64,000 bases of DNA, from NCBI RefSeq assembly GCF_004745945.1, contig NZ_SRLE01000013.1:62001-126000 (forward strand), in the 5' to 3' direction. The DNA is from Mangrovimicrobium sediminis (GTDB lineage Bacteria; Pseudomonadota; Gammaproteobacteria; Pseudomonadales; Halieaceae). Shown one piece after another: positions 34,572 to 43,372 of this stretch. Below the pieces are notes generated by a model that worked only from the letters and a program-made list of their open reading frames with translations, had not been told where the DNA came from and made no database searches. The position numbers and the translations under genes are program-made. How positions within the stretch are numbered: the first letter of the stretch is position 1; each line of letters begins with the position of its first letter.

Positions 34572-36938
34572 TCAGTCCTTTGTTTTCAGTACTTCTATCA
34601 GGTCGAGCGCGTCGAGCCGACGTCTCACCAGCAATGCCGATACGGCGGAGGCGACCAGTACCACCAGCGCGGCGAAGGCATAGGTCGCAGGTTCGAGAAC
34701 CAGCGGGACGCGATACATTTCATTGCCGATGCTGGAGGCGATATACCCGCACAGCGCGCGACCGAACCAGAGGCCGGGCGGCATGGCTACGAGTGTCAGC
34801 AGGGCCAGTTCGCCGAGCAGGATGTAGGAGATCTCGCCGCGCGTATAACCCAGTACGCGCAGGCTGGCCAGTTCGCGACTGCGTTCGGTCAGCGTGATAC
34901 GCGCGCTGTTGTAGACCACGCCCACTGCAATGACCACGGCGAACAGGGTCGCCACGAAGGTCCAGAACAGCATGGATTCGTCCATCGTACGGTGGAAGTT
35001 TTCGATCTCCTGGGTGCGGATGACCGAGCCGACGACCCTGGGCCGCTCCTTCAGATGCCGGTAAATCTCGTCGGCGTATTTTTCATCGATGTACAGATAG
35101 GCGCCGGAGATGACATCGCCGTCGCCTATGAGCCGGTTGAGGGCGTCGAGATCCATGTATGCGCCGACGCCGAGGTCCTGGCGGATCAGCGCGGTGACGG
35201 GAATCTGCCGGATCGGCATGCTGCCTTCGAGTATTTCGACCGTCAGCGGCTGGCCGCTCTCGATATGCAGGATCTCCCTGGCCAGGTAGTCGTTGAGGAC
35301 GATGCCGTCGCCCGGCAGTTCGACGATATTGAGATCGCTGTCCACCAGCCGCTTGATGATCGCACCGGGTTCGAATGCCGAGATATACACCCGGTACTCA
35401 CGGTGTTGGTAGCGCAGCCTCGCCGGCACGTTGCGAACAGGCTCGCCATAGTCGACGCCGCGCAGGCTTTCCAGTTCGGTCAGTGCGCGGCGCGAAGTAG
35501 CCTCGCTGAATCCGACCGCCAGGTCCTCGCGTTGTGACAGGCCGTAGTGCACATCCATCATGTAGTTGATGGTGTTCTCCTGGAAGCGACCCGTCATCAG
35601 CATGCCGACAGCCAGTGCGATCCCCAGGATCGACATCAACGACTTGACGGGCTTGTGGCCGAGGTTGCGCAGAATCATCCGGGTCGGTGTCGAGAGCAGG
35701 CGCTGGAACCCCAGTTCCTCGATCAATGTCGTGTGGTAGCGGGCCGGCGCGACCGGACGCATGGCCTCGGCCGGTTTCAGGCGAGCGATGGCGCGCACCG
35801 CGGCCAGGGTCCCCAGCAACCCGGTGATGATGGTGATCACACTCGCCTGGGCGATGCGCAGGGGGTGCAGTTCGAAGCGCAGGAACGGCAGGCGGAAATA
35901 CTCCACGTAAATGGCGCTGAGCAGCGTGCCCAGCCAGGCGCCGGCGGCGATGCCGAGTACGATACCGGCCAGCACAATCAGCATGATTAATTGCAGGTAG
36001 TGTGCCGAAACGGAAACGTTCGAATAGCCGAAGGCCTTCAGGGCCGCGATCTGTTCGCGCTGGGTGCTGACCAGTCGGGTGACGACGGTGTGCAGCAGGA
36101 ATGCAGCGACCCCGAGGAAAATAATCGGGAACAGGCCGGAGAGGTTTTCCAACTGGTCGAGTTCCTGTGCCAGGAACTGGTGCGAGGGCTGGTATTCGCG
36201 GGCGAATGCGCCGATGCCGCCATAGGGCTTGAGAATGTCGTCGATCCGGTCGATTACCCCCTGTTCGTCGGCGTCGCGTGTCAGTGTCAGAACCGCGTAA
36301 TTGAATGCCCCCTCCATGTCGTAGGCATTCGCCAGCGCCGTGCGTCCCATCCACAGGATGCCGTAGCGTTCGTAGTCTGGGAACATGCCGCCGGGGCGCA
36401 ACTGGTGGATGAACTCCGGCGATCCGCCGGTGCCGACGATGCGCAACTGTTTGCGCTTGCCATTGATGATGACGCCCAGCCGGTCGCCCGGGTTCATGGC
36501 GTGCGCCTTCGCGAACGCCTCGCTGATGATGATTTCGTCGTTGTGCCCCTGCTCGATGGAACGCCCGGCGCGCAGGTACAGCCGATTGAGCAATGGCTCG
36601 CCGTGATCCGGAATCGAGGTCACGGTGCCGACGACGGGTTCACGGAAACCCTCGATATCGATGGTCAGTGGCGCCATCACCCGGGTATCGACCTTGTCGA
36701 CGCCGTCGATCATGCGCAGGCGCCGGGCGACGGACTCGGGCGCGCGTTTGATCGGCACGAAGATTTCGGCGAAACGGTTTTCGCTGTAGTACAGGTCGCG
36801 ACTGAGTAGCAGCGAGTCCAGCGTGCTCATGAACATCAGGTAGCAGGCGACGCCGCTTGCCAGCACTGCGGTAATGGCGAGGGATTGTCCTCGCAACTGC
36901 CACAGATCACGCCAGAGCTTGTGGTGCAGGGCCCGCAT
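34572..36938 (-). CDS. FtsX/MacB-type ABC transporter permease
   Basis: 788 residues. The layout is that of a duplicated FtsX permease: an N-terminal membrane helix (LAITAVLASGVACYLMFMST), a periplasmic domain (about 40-265), and three helices (IIFLGVAAFLLHTVVTRLV, LIMLIVLAGIVLGIAAGAW, ASVITIITGLLGTLAAVRA). A second set begins SLMSILGIALAVGMLMTGR and ends with three helices after FVATLFAVVIAVGVVYNSAR. Such permeases extrude lipids, lipoproteins or toxins rather than import nutrients. It is 4 bp from the ATPase gene. The substrate is unknown. Confidence 0.92.
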   Translation of the reverse strand: MRALHHKLWRDLWQLRGQSLAITAVLASGVACYLMFMSTLDSLLLSRDLYYSENRFAEIFVPIKRAPESVARRLRMIDGVDKVDTRVMAPLTIDIEGFREPVVGTVTSIPDHGEPLLNRLYLRAGRSIEQGHNDEIIISEAFAKAHAMNPGDRLGVIINGKRKQLRIVGTGGSPEFIHQLRPGGMFPDYERYGILWMGRTALANAYDMEGAFNYAVLTLTRDADEQGVIDRIDDILKPYGGIGAFAREYQPSHQFLAQELDQLENLSGLFPIIFLGVAAFLLHTVVTRLVSTQREQIAALKAFGYSNVSVSAHYLQLIMLIVLAGIVLGIAAGAWLGTLLSAIYVEYFRLPFLRFELHPLRIAQASVITIITGLLGTLAAVRAIARLKPAEAMRPVAPARYHTTLIEELGFQRLLSTPTRMILRNLGHKPVKSLMSILGIALAVGMLMTGRFQENTINYMMDVHYGLSQREDLAVGFSEATSRRALTELESLRGVDYGEPVRNVPARLRYQHREYRVYISAFEPGAIIKRLVDSDLNIVELPGDGIVLNDYLAREILHIESGQPLTVEILEGSMPIRQIPVTALIRQDLGVGAYMDLDALNRLIGDGDVISGAYLYIDEKYADEIYRHLKERPRVVGSVIRTQEIENFHRTMDESMLFWTFVATLFAVVIAVGVVYNSARITLTERSRELASLRVLGYTRGEISYILLGELALLTLVAMPPGLWFGRALCGYIASSIGNEMYRVPLVLEPATYAFAALVVLVASAVSALLVRRRLDALDLIEVLKTKD

Positions 36939-36942
36939 CGTG

Positions 36943-37680
36943 CTACCAACTCAGCTCGGCGGGGGACTGCCTGCTCGAGTTGATCTCGATATCCGCGATT
37001 CTGCCATCGCTGAGGCGGATGACCCGGTCGGCCATGCCGGCGATCGCGACGTTGTGGGTGATTACCGCCGTGGTCGTGCCCAGGTCGCGGTTGACCCTGG
37101 CCAGGGCCTCCAGCACCACGATCCCGGTACTGATATCCAGTGCGCCGGTGGGTTCATCGCATAGCAGCACATCGGGTCGCTTGGCGATGGCACGGGCGAT
37201 GGCGACGCGCTGCTGCTCGCCACCGGAGAGCTGTGCCGGGAAATGATCCAGGCGATCACTGAGATTGACGAGTGCCAGCGCTTCATCCGGCGGCATCGGG
37301 TTGGTGGCGATCTCGGTGACCAGTGCGACGTTTTCGCGCGCGGTCAGGCTGGGAATGAGGTTGTAGAACTGGAAGACAAAACCCACGTGTTCGCGCCGGT
37401 AGCGGGTGAGCACCGCTTCCCGGAAAGTGCTGAGATCGTGGTCCTCATAGTTGACCGTGCCGCTGGTGGGCACATCCAGGCCGCCGAGTATATTCAGCAG
37501 GGTCGATTTCCCGCTGCCGGAGGGGCCGAGCAGGACGACGAACTCACCTTTGTACAGTTCGAGGTCGATACCGCGAAGCGCGTGCACCTGTACCTCGCCC
37601 ATCTGGTAGACCTTGGTGACGCCGCGAGTGCGGAAGGCAACCTCCGTGTCTGTCCTGTGTGGGCTGCGGGCTATCATCAA
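36943..37680 (-). CDS. ABC transporter ATPase, LolD/MacB class
   Basis: 245 residues. Walker [10 protein letters not shown] is at 52-60, the Q-loop Gln104 in VFQFYNLIP, the signature [10 protein letters not shown] from 151, and Walker B with DEPTGALD from 175. The [12 protein letters not shown] segment and [15 protein letters not shown] opening are typical of the LolD/MacB/FtsE group. It energises the downstream FtsX-type permease. Two consecutive ATG codons (37680, 37677) can start it. Confidence 0.95.
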   Translation of the reverse strand: MMIARSPHRTDTEVAFRTRGVTKVYQMGEVQVHALRGIDLELYKGEFVVLLGPSGSGKSTLLNILGGLDVPTSGTVNYEDHDLSTFREAVLTRYRREHVGFVFQFYNLIPSLTARENVALVTEIATNPMPPDEALALVNLSDRLDHFPAQLSGGEQQRVAIARAIAKRPDVLLCDEPTGALDISTGIVVLEALARVNRDLGTTTAVITHNVAIAGMADRVIRLSDGRIADIEINSSRQSPAELSW

Positions 37681-37811
37681 TGTTCGGTCCCGAATTAAAT
37701 GAATAGCACAACCACACTAGTTCGGATCTGCCCTGGACCGCATGATGCAGGTCAGGAAACGGCGGGATCAGGGCGCAGCGGTGACAGGGGAGGGGTTCGC
37801 ACCCGGATCAT

Positions 37812-38429
37812 TCAGCGCTCCGGTTTGCGAGCGATGATCGTCTTCACCACATCCAGGTAGATATTGTCGACCGCTATCACGTCGAAGCCCGCCGCTTTCA
37901 CGTTGTCCACCGTGGGCCGGTTCATCGCGGGCCCGAGTTTCTCCGTGAGTTTGGTCATCAGGTCCATCATCGGCTTGAACGGGTAGAAGCGACTGCCGGT
38001 GTGCTCGAACATGCATAACTCGCCGCCCGGCTTGAGCACGCGGTACAGCGCCTTCAGGCCGTTGACCGGGTCCGGCACCGAGCAGAAGGTGCAGGCGGTG
38101 AACACCTGGTCGAAGCTGTCGTCGGCGAAGGTCATCTCGTGCACGTCCATCTGTCGCGCCTCGATCTCCCCGTCGTAGGCGGCGATGCGGGCGGTTGCCT
38201 GCTCCAGCATCTTTGGGCTGATGTCTATCGCGGTGATGTGCTTGCCGGGGGGGAAGGTGGGTATGTCCAGCCCCGTGCCCAGGGCCATGAACAGGATCGG
38301 GCCGTCGCCCATGCGCGCAAACAGCGCCTCTTTCGCCGGCCGCCAGCGCACTTCCGCGCCGCGACTGGCCATCAGGTCGAAGGTTGGGGCGGCCTTGTCC
38401 CATTTTTCCTGTGTTACCGTATCCACCAT
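37812..38429 (-). CDS. Class I SAM-dependent methyltransferase
   Basis: 205 residues. Motif I is FMALGTGLDIPTFPPG (48-63), with TAIDISPKMLEQA as motif II and DDSFDQVFTACTFCSVPDP as motif IV. RVLKPGGELCMFEHTGSRFYPFKPMMD follows. The pattern resembles phospholipid or small-molecule methyltransferases such as PmtA or UbiE-like enzymes. The substrate is not determined. AGGAGG seven bases upstream fixes the ATG at 38429. It is oriented toward the ABC operon, 131 bp away. Confidence 0.85.
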   Translation of the reverse strand: MVDTVTQEKWDKAAPTFDLMASRGAEVRWRPAKEALFARMGDGPILFMALGTGLDIPTFPPGKHITAIDISPKMLEQATARIAAYDGEIEARQMDVHEMTFADDSFDQVFTACTFCSVPDPVNGLKALYRVLKPGGELCMFEHTGSRFYPFKPMMDLMTKLTEKLGPAMNRPTVDNVKAAGFDVIAVDNIYLDVVKTIIARKPER

Positions 38430-38471
38430 GCCATTTCCTCCTGCAGCGTGAACGTGAACCCGTCCAAAAAG

Positions 38472-38588
38472 TGGGTCAGATACGCCTTTTTTTGATGTCT
38501 CGGCTACATGCGTCGTAGCCCGGGGTCAGAGCCCTTTTTTTGTAAAGCAAAAAAGGGCTCTGACCCCTTAAAAAAGGGCTCTGACCCC
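38472..38588. repeat. REP-like palindromes with GGGTCAGA motif
   Basis: GGGGTCAGAGCCCTTTTTT (38522-38540) is an exact inverted repeat of 38549-38567, with an 8-nt loop. A direct copy of the right arm follows at 38570-38588, ending against the stop codon of the next gene. A degenerate relative (GTGGGTCAGATACGCCTTTT) begins at 38471. GGGTCAGA-type palindromes of this form commonly accompany REP-associated (IS200-like) transposases; none is in the window. Confidence 0.75.
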
Positions 38589-38963
38589 TCAGTTCATTTG
38601 CGGGCCGCGGATGGTGTTGTTGAGTATCCATACCGCGACGATGCAGGCCAGTCCGCAGACGGCGCCTTCGAAGGCGGCGCCGCCGGCGTCGAGCATGCCC
38701 ATGGCGCCGCGCATGCCGGTCACCATGCCCGCGACCATGCCGGTGAGCATTAGCGGCACCATGACCTCCATGGCGCCGAGGAAGATGCTGAAGGGGATGA
38801 ACACGAAGGTGGCCAGCAGCATGCCGACCGCCATGGCGATGAACATGGCCAGCCACATGTTCCAGCCGGTGGGGATCATCAGCCAGACCAGCCAGCCGAT
38901 GAAGGCGCCGCCGAGCAGGTTGGCGAGCAGGTCGCCGAGGACGAAGTAGAGCCTGTTGTCCAT
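38589..38963 (-). CDS. Small Gly/Met-rich membrane protein of unknown function
   Basis: 124 residues, almost entirely hydrophobic. Membrane segments are LYFVLGDLLANLLGGAFIGWLVWLM, MWLAMFIAMAVGMLLATFVFIPF, VMVPLMLTGMVAGMVTGM and AVCGLACIVAVWILNN. The GMVAGMVTGMRGAMG stretch has small-residue packing motifs. No catalytic motif is visible. GGGGGGA eight bases upstream supports the ATG at 38963. Its stop codon directly follows the third copy of the REP-like arm. It is divergent from pyrB. Confidence 0.72.
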   Translation of the reverse strand: MDNRLYFVLGDLLANLLGGAFIGWLVWLMIPTGWNMWLAMFIAMAVGMLLATFVFIPFSIFLGAMEVMVPLMLTGMVAGMVTGMRGAMGMLDAGGAAFEGAVCGLACIVAVWILNNTIRGPQMN

Positions 38964-39059
38964 GCTGGTTTCCCCCCAGGGGCGGCCTGACAGCCGCGAA
39001 GTTTGTGTCATCATGCCACAGAATAGGTCATGACATGGGCACGCGCCCCTCCCAGACCC

Positions 39060-39065
39060 TATAAT
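39060..39065 (+). promoter_or_regulatory. Candidate -10 box of pyrB
   Basis: TATAAT lies 31 bp before the GTG start of pyrB. No good -35 is found at 17 bp. Confidence 0.45.
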
Positions 39066-39095
39066 GCGCGCATCGCCTGACCCCGGAGTTCCCGC

Positions 39096-40109
39096 GTGCA
39101 ATTCGCCGGCAGCCATATCCTGTCCATCGCCCAGTTCGAGCGGCCCGACGTGGAGCACATCTTCACCGTCGCCGACCGCATGCAGCCCTACGCCCACCGC
39201 AAGCGGGTGACCAAGGTGCTCGATGGCGCCATCCTCGGCAACATGTTCTTCGAGCCCAGCACGCGTACACGGGTCAGCTTCGGCAGCGCGTTCAACCTGC
39301 TCGGCGGCGAGGTGCGCGAGACCACCGGCTTTGAGTCCTCCGCCATCGCCAAGGGCGAATCACTCTATGACACGGCGCGGGTGCTCAGCGGCTACTCCGA
39401 CGTCATCGTCATGCGCCACCCCGCCGAGGGCTCGGTGGCGGAGTTCGCCGCCGCCAGCCGCGTGCCGGTACTCAACGGCGGCGACGGCAGCAACGAACAC
39501 CCCAGCCAGGCACTGCTCGACCTGTACACCATCCGCAAGGAACTGGCCGGCCGCGGCCGGGGGCTCGAGCACCTGCGCATCGCCATGGTCGGCGACCTGC
39601 GCTACGGCCGTACCGTGCACTCCCTGTGCAAGCTGCTCGGCCTGTTCCAGGGTGTGCAGGTGGTGCTGGTCTCGCCGGATGAACTGCGTATGCCCGGGGA
39701 GATCGTCGAGGCCATGCGCGAGGCCGGCCTCGATGTGCTGGAATCGGACCAGTTGGAAGCCAGCATCGCCCACGTCGATATCGTCTACTCCACCCGCATC
39801 CAGGAGGAGCGCTTCCAGTCCCAGGCCGAGGCCGACCTCTACCGCGGCCGCTTCCGCCTCAACCAGAGCGTGTACACCGCCAACTGCGAACCTAACACGG
39901 TAATCATGCACCCGTTGCCGCGCGACTCGCGCAACAACGCCCGCGAGCTGGACGACGACCTCAACGACAACCCCAACCTGGCCATCTTCCGCCAGACCGA
40001 CAACGGCGTGCTGGTGCGTATGGCGCTGTTCGCCCTGGTGCTGGACGTCGCCGACGAGGTCGACCGCCACGCCCGCGACGTCAACTGGTATACCGCGGGG
40101 CGCTTCTGA
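39096..40109 (+). CDS. pyrB: Aspartate carbamoyltransferase, catalytic chain
   Basis: 337 residues, the longer gammaproteobacterial form (E. coli 311). It condenses carbamoyl phosphate with aspartate in pyrimidine synthesis. The carbamoyl-phosphate motif FFEPSTRTRVSFG is at 51-63, His135 in EHPSQALLDLYTI, and HPLPRDSR late in the sequence binds aspartate. GGAG seven bases before the GTG at 39096 supports this start. No regulatory pyrI follows; the Nudix gene overlaps the stop by one base. Confidence 0.94.
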   Translation: MQFAGSHILSIAQFERPDVEHIFTVADRMQPYAHRKRVTKVLDGAILGNMFFEPSTRTRVSFGSAFNLLGGEVRETTGFESSAIAKGESLYDTARVLSGYSDVIVMRHPAEGSVAEFAAASRVPVLNGGDGSNEHPSQALLDLYTIRKELAGRGRGLEHLRIAMVGDLRYGRTVHSLCKLLGLFQGVQVVLVSPDELRMPGEIVEAMREAGLDVLESDQLEASIAHVDIVYSTRIQEERFQSQAEADLYRGRFRLNQSVYTANCEPNTVIMHPLPRDSRNNARELDDDLNDNPNLAIFRQTDNGVLVRMALFALVLDVADEVDRHARDVNWYTAGRF

Positions 40110-40726
40110 TGCCGCTGCAGCTGACCTTCGGCGCCGGCGATGTGCGCATCCTCGAGGACGAAACCGTCTTCCAGGGGTATTTCCAGATCCGCCGCGTGAC
40201 CCTGCAGTACCGCGCCTTCGACGGCGGCTGGGTGGAGCCGCAGGTGCGCGAGATCTTCGAGCGCGGCGACGCCGTCGGCGTGCTGCCCTACCACCCCGAG
40301 ACCGATTCCCTGGTGCTGATCGAGCAGTTCCGCCCCGGCGCCATGCGCGGTGACGACAGCCCGTGGATGCTTGAGCTGGTCGCCGGCATCGTCGAGCCCG
40401 ACGAGTCCGACGAGGAAGTCGCCCACCGCGAGGCGATGGAAGAGGCCGGCTGCGAGCTGCTCGAACTGGCCCCCATCGCCACTGTCGTTCCCAGCGCCGG
40501 CGCCTGCAGCGAGCAGGTGCGCCTGTTCTGCGGCCGCGCGTCCAGAGCGGCGGTGGGCGGTGTGCACGGGGTGCCGGAGGAGGGCGAGAATATCCTCGTG
40601 CACTCGGTACCGGTGGACGACGCCTTCCGCCTGCTGGACGAGAACCGCGTGCCCAACGGCCACACCTTGATCGCCATGCTCTGGCTGCGCAACCACATCG
40701 ACGAGCTGCGGGAGCGCTGGGGCTGA
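40109..40726 (+). CDS. nudF: ADP-ribose pyrophosphatase (Nudix hydrolase)
   Basis: 205 residues. A complete Nudix box spans residues 93-114 (G-x5-E-x7-RE-x2-EE-x-G). The upstream strand AVGVLPYHPETDSLVLIEQFRPG and the PWMLELVAG lead-in are those of NudF/TrgB enzymes that hydrolyse ADP-ribose to AMP and ribose-5-phosphate. TGATG joins it to pyrB, so translation is probably coupled. Substrate assignment is by family. Confidence 0.9.
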   Translation: MPLQLTFGAGDVRILEDETVFQGYFQIRRVTLQYRAFDGGWVEPQVREIFERGDAVGVLPYHPETDSLVLIEQFRPGAMRGDDSPWMLELVAGIVEPDESDEEVAHREAMEEAGCELLELAPIATVVPSAGACSEQVRLFCGRASRAAVGGVHGVPEEGENILVHSVPVDDAFRLLDENRVPNGHTLIAMLWLRNHIDELRERWG

Positions 40727-40744
40727 GGCCCGCGACTACCGCGC

Positions 40745-42334
40745 TTGTCCACCTCGACCGACACGCCCAAGCACGGCCTGCTGCGCTCCAGCGCGCTGGT
40801 CGGGGCCATGACAATGGTCTCGCGGGTGCTCGGGCTGGTGCGCGACGTGGTGATCGCAGCGTTCATCGGCGCCAGCGCCAATGTCGGCGCAGACGCCTTC
40901 TTCGTCGCCTTCAAGATTCCCAACTTCCTGCGCCGCCTGTTCGCGGAAGGGGCCTTTTCCCAGGCCTTCGTGCCGGTGCTGGCCGACTACCGCCATGCCG
41001 GCGACCTCGGCGCCGTGCAGGCCCTGGTCAATCGCGTGGCCGGGGTGCTCGGCGGCAGCCTGCTGCTGCTCACCTCGCTGTCGATTATCGCCGCGCCGCT
41101 GGTGGCCACCCTGTTCGCCCCCGGTTTTATCGACCAGCCGGAGAAATTCACCCTCACCGCCGACCTGATCCGCATCACCTTTCCCTACCTGCTGCTGATC
41201 TCCATGACCGGCTTTTGCGGCGCCATCCTCAACAGTTACGGTCGTTTCGCGGTGCCTGCGTTCACCCCGGTGTTCCTCAACCTGTGCCTGATCTTCGCCG
41301 CGGTGGTGGCCTCGCCCTGGTTCGAGCAGCCGGTGTTCGCCCTGGCCTGGGGGGTGTTTTTCGCCGGGGTGGTGCAGCTGCTGTTCCAACTGCCCTCGTT
41401 GTACCGCCTGGAACTGGTGCCGCGGCCGATGTTCGACGTCAAGCATGAAGGGGTGCGACGCATACTCAAGCTGATGGTGCCGGCCCTGTTCGGCGTCTCG
41501 GTCAGCCAGATCAACCTGTTGCTGGACACGGTACTGGCGTCCTTCCTGCCCAATGGCAGCGTGTCCTGGCTGTACTACTCGGACCGTCTCTCGGAGCTGC
41601 CGCTGGGGGTGTTCGGCGTGGCGATTGCCACGGTGATCCTGCCCAATCTCTCCGCCCACCGCGCCGCCGCTCGCGAGGAGCAGTTCGCCTTCACCCTGGA
41701 CTGGGCGATGCGCCTGGTGCTGCTGATCGGCGTGCCCGCCGCGGTGGCGCTGGTGCTGCTGGCCGAGCCGATCCTGGTCACCCTGTTCCAGTACGTGGAG
41801 TTCAATGCGGTGGACACGGCGATGTCTTCCCTCAGCCTGCGCGCCTACAGCCTGGGCCTGGTGGCGTTCATGCTGGTCAAGGTGCTGGCGCCGGGCTACT
41901 ACGCGCGCAAGGACACCGCGACTCCGGTGAAAATCGGCATTATCGCCATGCTCGCCAACATGGCCTTGAACCTGGCCTTCGTGCTGCCGCTGCTGTGGTA
42001 TTTCAATGTCGGCCATATGGGTCTGGCGCTGGCCACTTCGGTGGCGGCCTGGCTCAACGCCGGGCTATTGCTGCGCGGCCTCCTGCGTGACGGCGTCTAC
42101 GCCTGGCAGCCGGGCTGGGGCGGTTTCTGCCTGCGCCTGCTGCTCGGCACTGTCGCCATGGCCGCCGTCCTGCTGATGCTGGCCGGGGACCCCGCCCTGT
42201 GGCAGGACTGGGGCTGGCAGCGCCGGGCCCTCGAACTCGCGCTGTTGTGTGCCGCCGGCGCCGGCACCTATCTCGCGGTACACCTGCTGGCCGGTACGCG
42301 CCTGCGCCACCTGCGCGCGCCCTCGGCGGTATGA
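40745..42334 (+). CDS. murJ: Lipid II flippase MurJ
   Basis: 529 residues with fourteen predicted membrane helices. MurJ flips lipid II across the inner membrane for peptidoglycan synthesis. Conserved segments are TMVSRVLGLVRDVVIAAFIGA, DAFFVAFKIPNFLRRLFAEGAFSQAFVPVL and SWLYYSDRLSELPLGVFGVAI. The start appears to be TTG at 40745, which aligns with the N-terminus of E. coli MurJ; the first ATG, 21 codons later, would remove part of helix 1. No strong Shine-Dalgarno is seen, so the start is less sure than the gene. Confidence 0.95.
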   Translation: MSTSTDTPKHGLLRSSALVGAMTMVSRVLGLVRDVVIAAFIGASANVGADAFFVAFKIPNFLRRLFAEGAFSQAFVPVLADYRHAGDLGAVQALVNRVAGVLGGSLLLLTSLSIIAAPLVATLFAPGFIDQPEKFTLTADLIRITFPYLLLISMTGFCGAILNSYGRFAVPAFTPVFLNLCLIFAAVVASPWFEQPVFALAWGVFFAGVVQLLFQLPSLYRLELVPRPMFDVKHEGVRRILKLMVPALFGVSVSQINLLLDTVLASFLPNGSVSWLYYSDRLSELPLGVFGVAIATVILPNLSAHRAAAREEQFAFTLDWAMRLVLLIGVPAAVALVLLAEPILVTLFQYVEFNAVDTAMSSLSLRAYSLGLVAFMLVKVLAPGYYARKDTATPVKIGIIAMLANMALNLAFVLPLLWYFNVGHMGLALATSVAAWLNAGLLLRGLLRDGVYAWQPGWGGFCLRLLLGTVAMAAVLLMLAGDPALWQDWGWQRRALELALLCAAGAGTYLAVHLLAGTRLRHLRAPSAV

Positions 42335-42361
42335 CGGGCAATTCGCGGACGGCCCCCGGCG

Positions 42362-42390
42362 TTTTCGCTGCGCCCCGGTTTGGCTATAAT
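42362..42390 (+). promoter_or_regulatory. Candidate promoter of the ribF-ispH operon
   Basis: A consensus TATAAT (42385-42390) has TTTTCG 17 bp upstream (42362-42367). It lies 36 bp before the ribF ATG and heads five closely spaced genes. Confidence 0.55.
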
Positions 42391-42425
42391 TGCGCGTTTG
42401 ATTTGACCCGGCTTTCCCTGATTCG

Positions 42426-43364
42426 ATGGAGCTGATACGCGGCCTGCACAATTTGCGGCCCAGACACCGCGGTTGCGTGGCCACGATCGGGGCCTTCGAC
42501 GGCGTGCATCTGGGGCACCAGGCCGTGCTCGCGCACCTGCAGCAGAAGGCGCAGGACCTGGGCCTGCCCGCGGTGGTCATCGTATTCGAGCCGCTGCCGC
42601 GCGAATACCTGGCGCCGATCCAGGCCCCGGCGCGGATCATGAGCTTCCGCGAGAAGTTCGAGGCCATGCAGGAACTCGGGGTGGACCGCCTGCTGCGCAT
42701 CCGCTTCAACGAGAGCCTGCGGGTGATGGCGCCAAAGGATTTCCTGCGCCGGGTGTTCGTCGAGGGCCTGGGCGTGCGTTACGTGGTGCTCGGCGACGAC
42801 TTCCGCTTCGGCAAGGCGCGCCAGGGCAACCTCGCGCTGGTGCAGGAGGAGGGCCGCTTGTACGGCTACGAGGCCCAGCCGACCTCCACCTGTGAGGTGC
42901 AGGGCGAGCGGGTGAGCAGCACGCGCATCCGCGAGGCGCTGGAGGCGGCGGATTTCGGCCTGGCGGAACGCCTGCTGGGACGCCCCTACAGCATCTCCGG
43001 CAAGGTGGTCTACGGCCGCCAGTTGGGCAAGCAGATCGGCACGCCCACCGCCAACCTGCAGCTGTTCCGCCTGCGCGCGCCGCTGTCCGGCGTGTACGCG
43101 GTGGAGGTGAGCGGGGCCGGCCTGGAACGGGCCGAGGGCGTGGCCAATGTCGGCGTGCGGCCGACGGTGGACGACAGCATCACCGCCAACCTGGAGGTGC
43201 ACCTGCTGGACCGGGAGATCGGCCTGTACGGCCAGCACATCTCGGTGAGCTTCCGCCACAAGCTGCGCGACGAGAAGAAATTCGATTCCGTCGACGACCT
43301 GCGCGCCGCCATTGCGCGCGACATCGACAACACACGAGCCTGGTTCGCACAGCGGCCGGCCTGA
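42426..43364 (+). CDS. ribF: Bifunctional riboflavin kinase/FAD synthetase
   Basis: 312 residues. The N-terminal FAD synthetase (nucleotidyltransferase) has [14 protein letters not shown] with the HxGH-type motif (His28, His31) and SSTRIREAL. The C-terminal riboflavin kinase has [15 protein letters not shown] (about 197-211) and GVRPTVDDS. Together they make FMN, then FAD, from riboflavin and ATP. The ribF-ileS-lspA-fkpB-ispH order matches E. coli. Confidence 0.97.
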   Translation: MELIRGLHNLRPRHRGCVATIGAFDGVHLGHQAVLAHLQQKAQDLGLPAVVIVFEPLPREYLAPIQAPARIMSFREKFEAMQELGVDRLLRIRFNESLRVMAPKDFLRRVFVEGLGVRYVVLGDDFRFGKARQGNLALVQEEGRLYGYEAQPTSTCEVQGERVSSTRIREALEAADFGLAERLLGRPYSISGKVVYGRQLGKQIGTPTANLQLFRLRAPLSGVYAVEVSGAGLERAEGVANVGVRPTVDDSITANLEVHLLDREIGLYGQHISVSFRHKLRDEKKFDSVDDLRAAIARDIDNTRAWFAQRPA

Positions 43365-43372
43365 AGAGCCTT

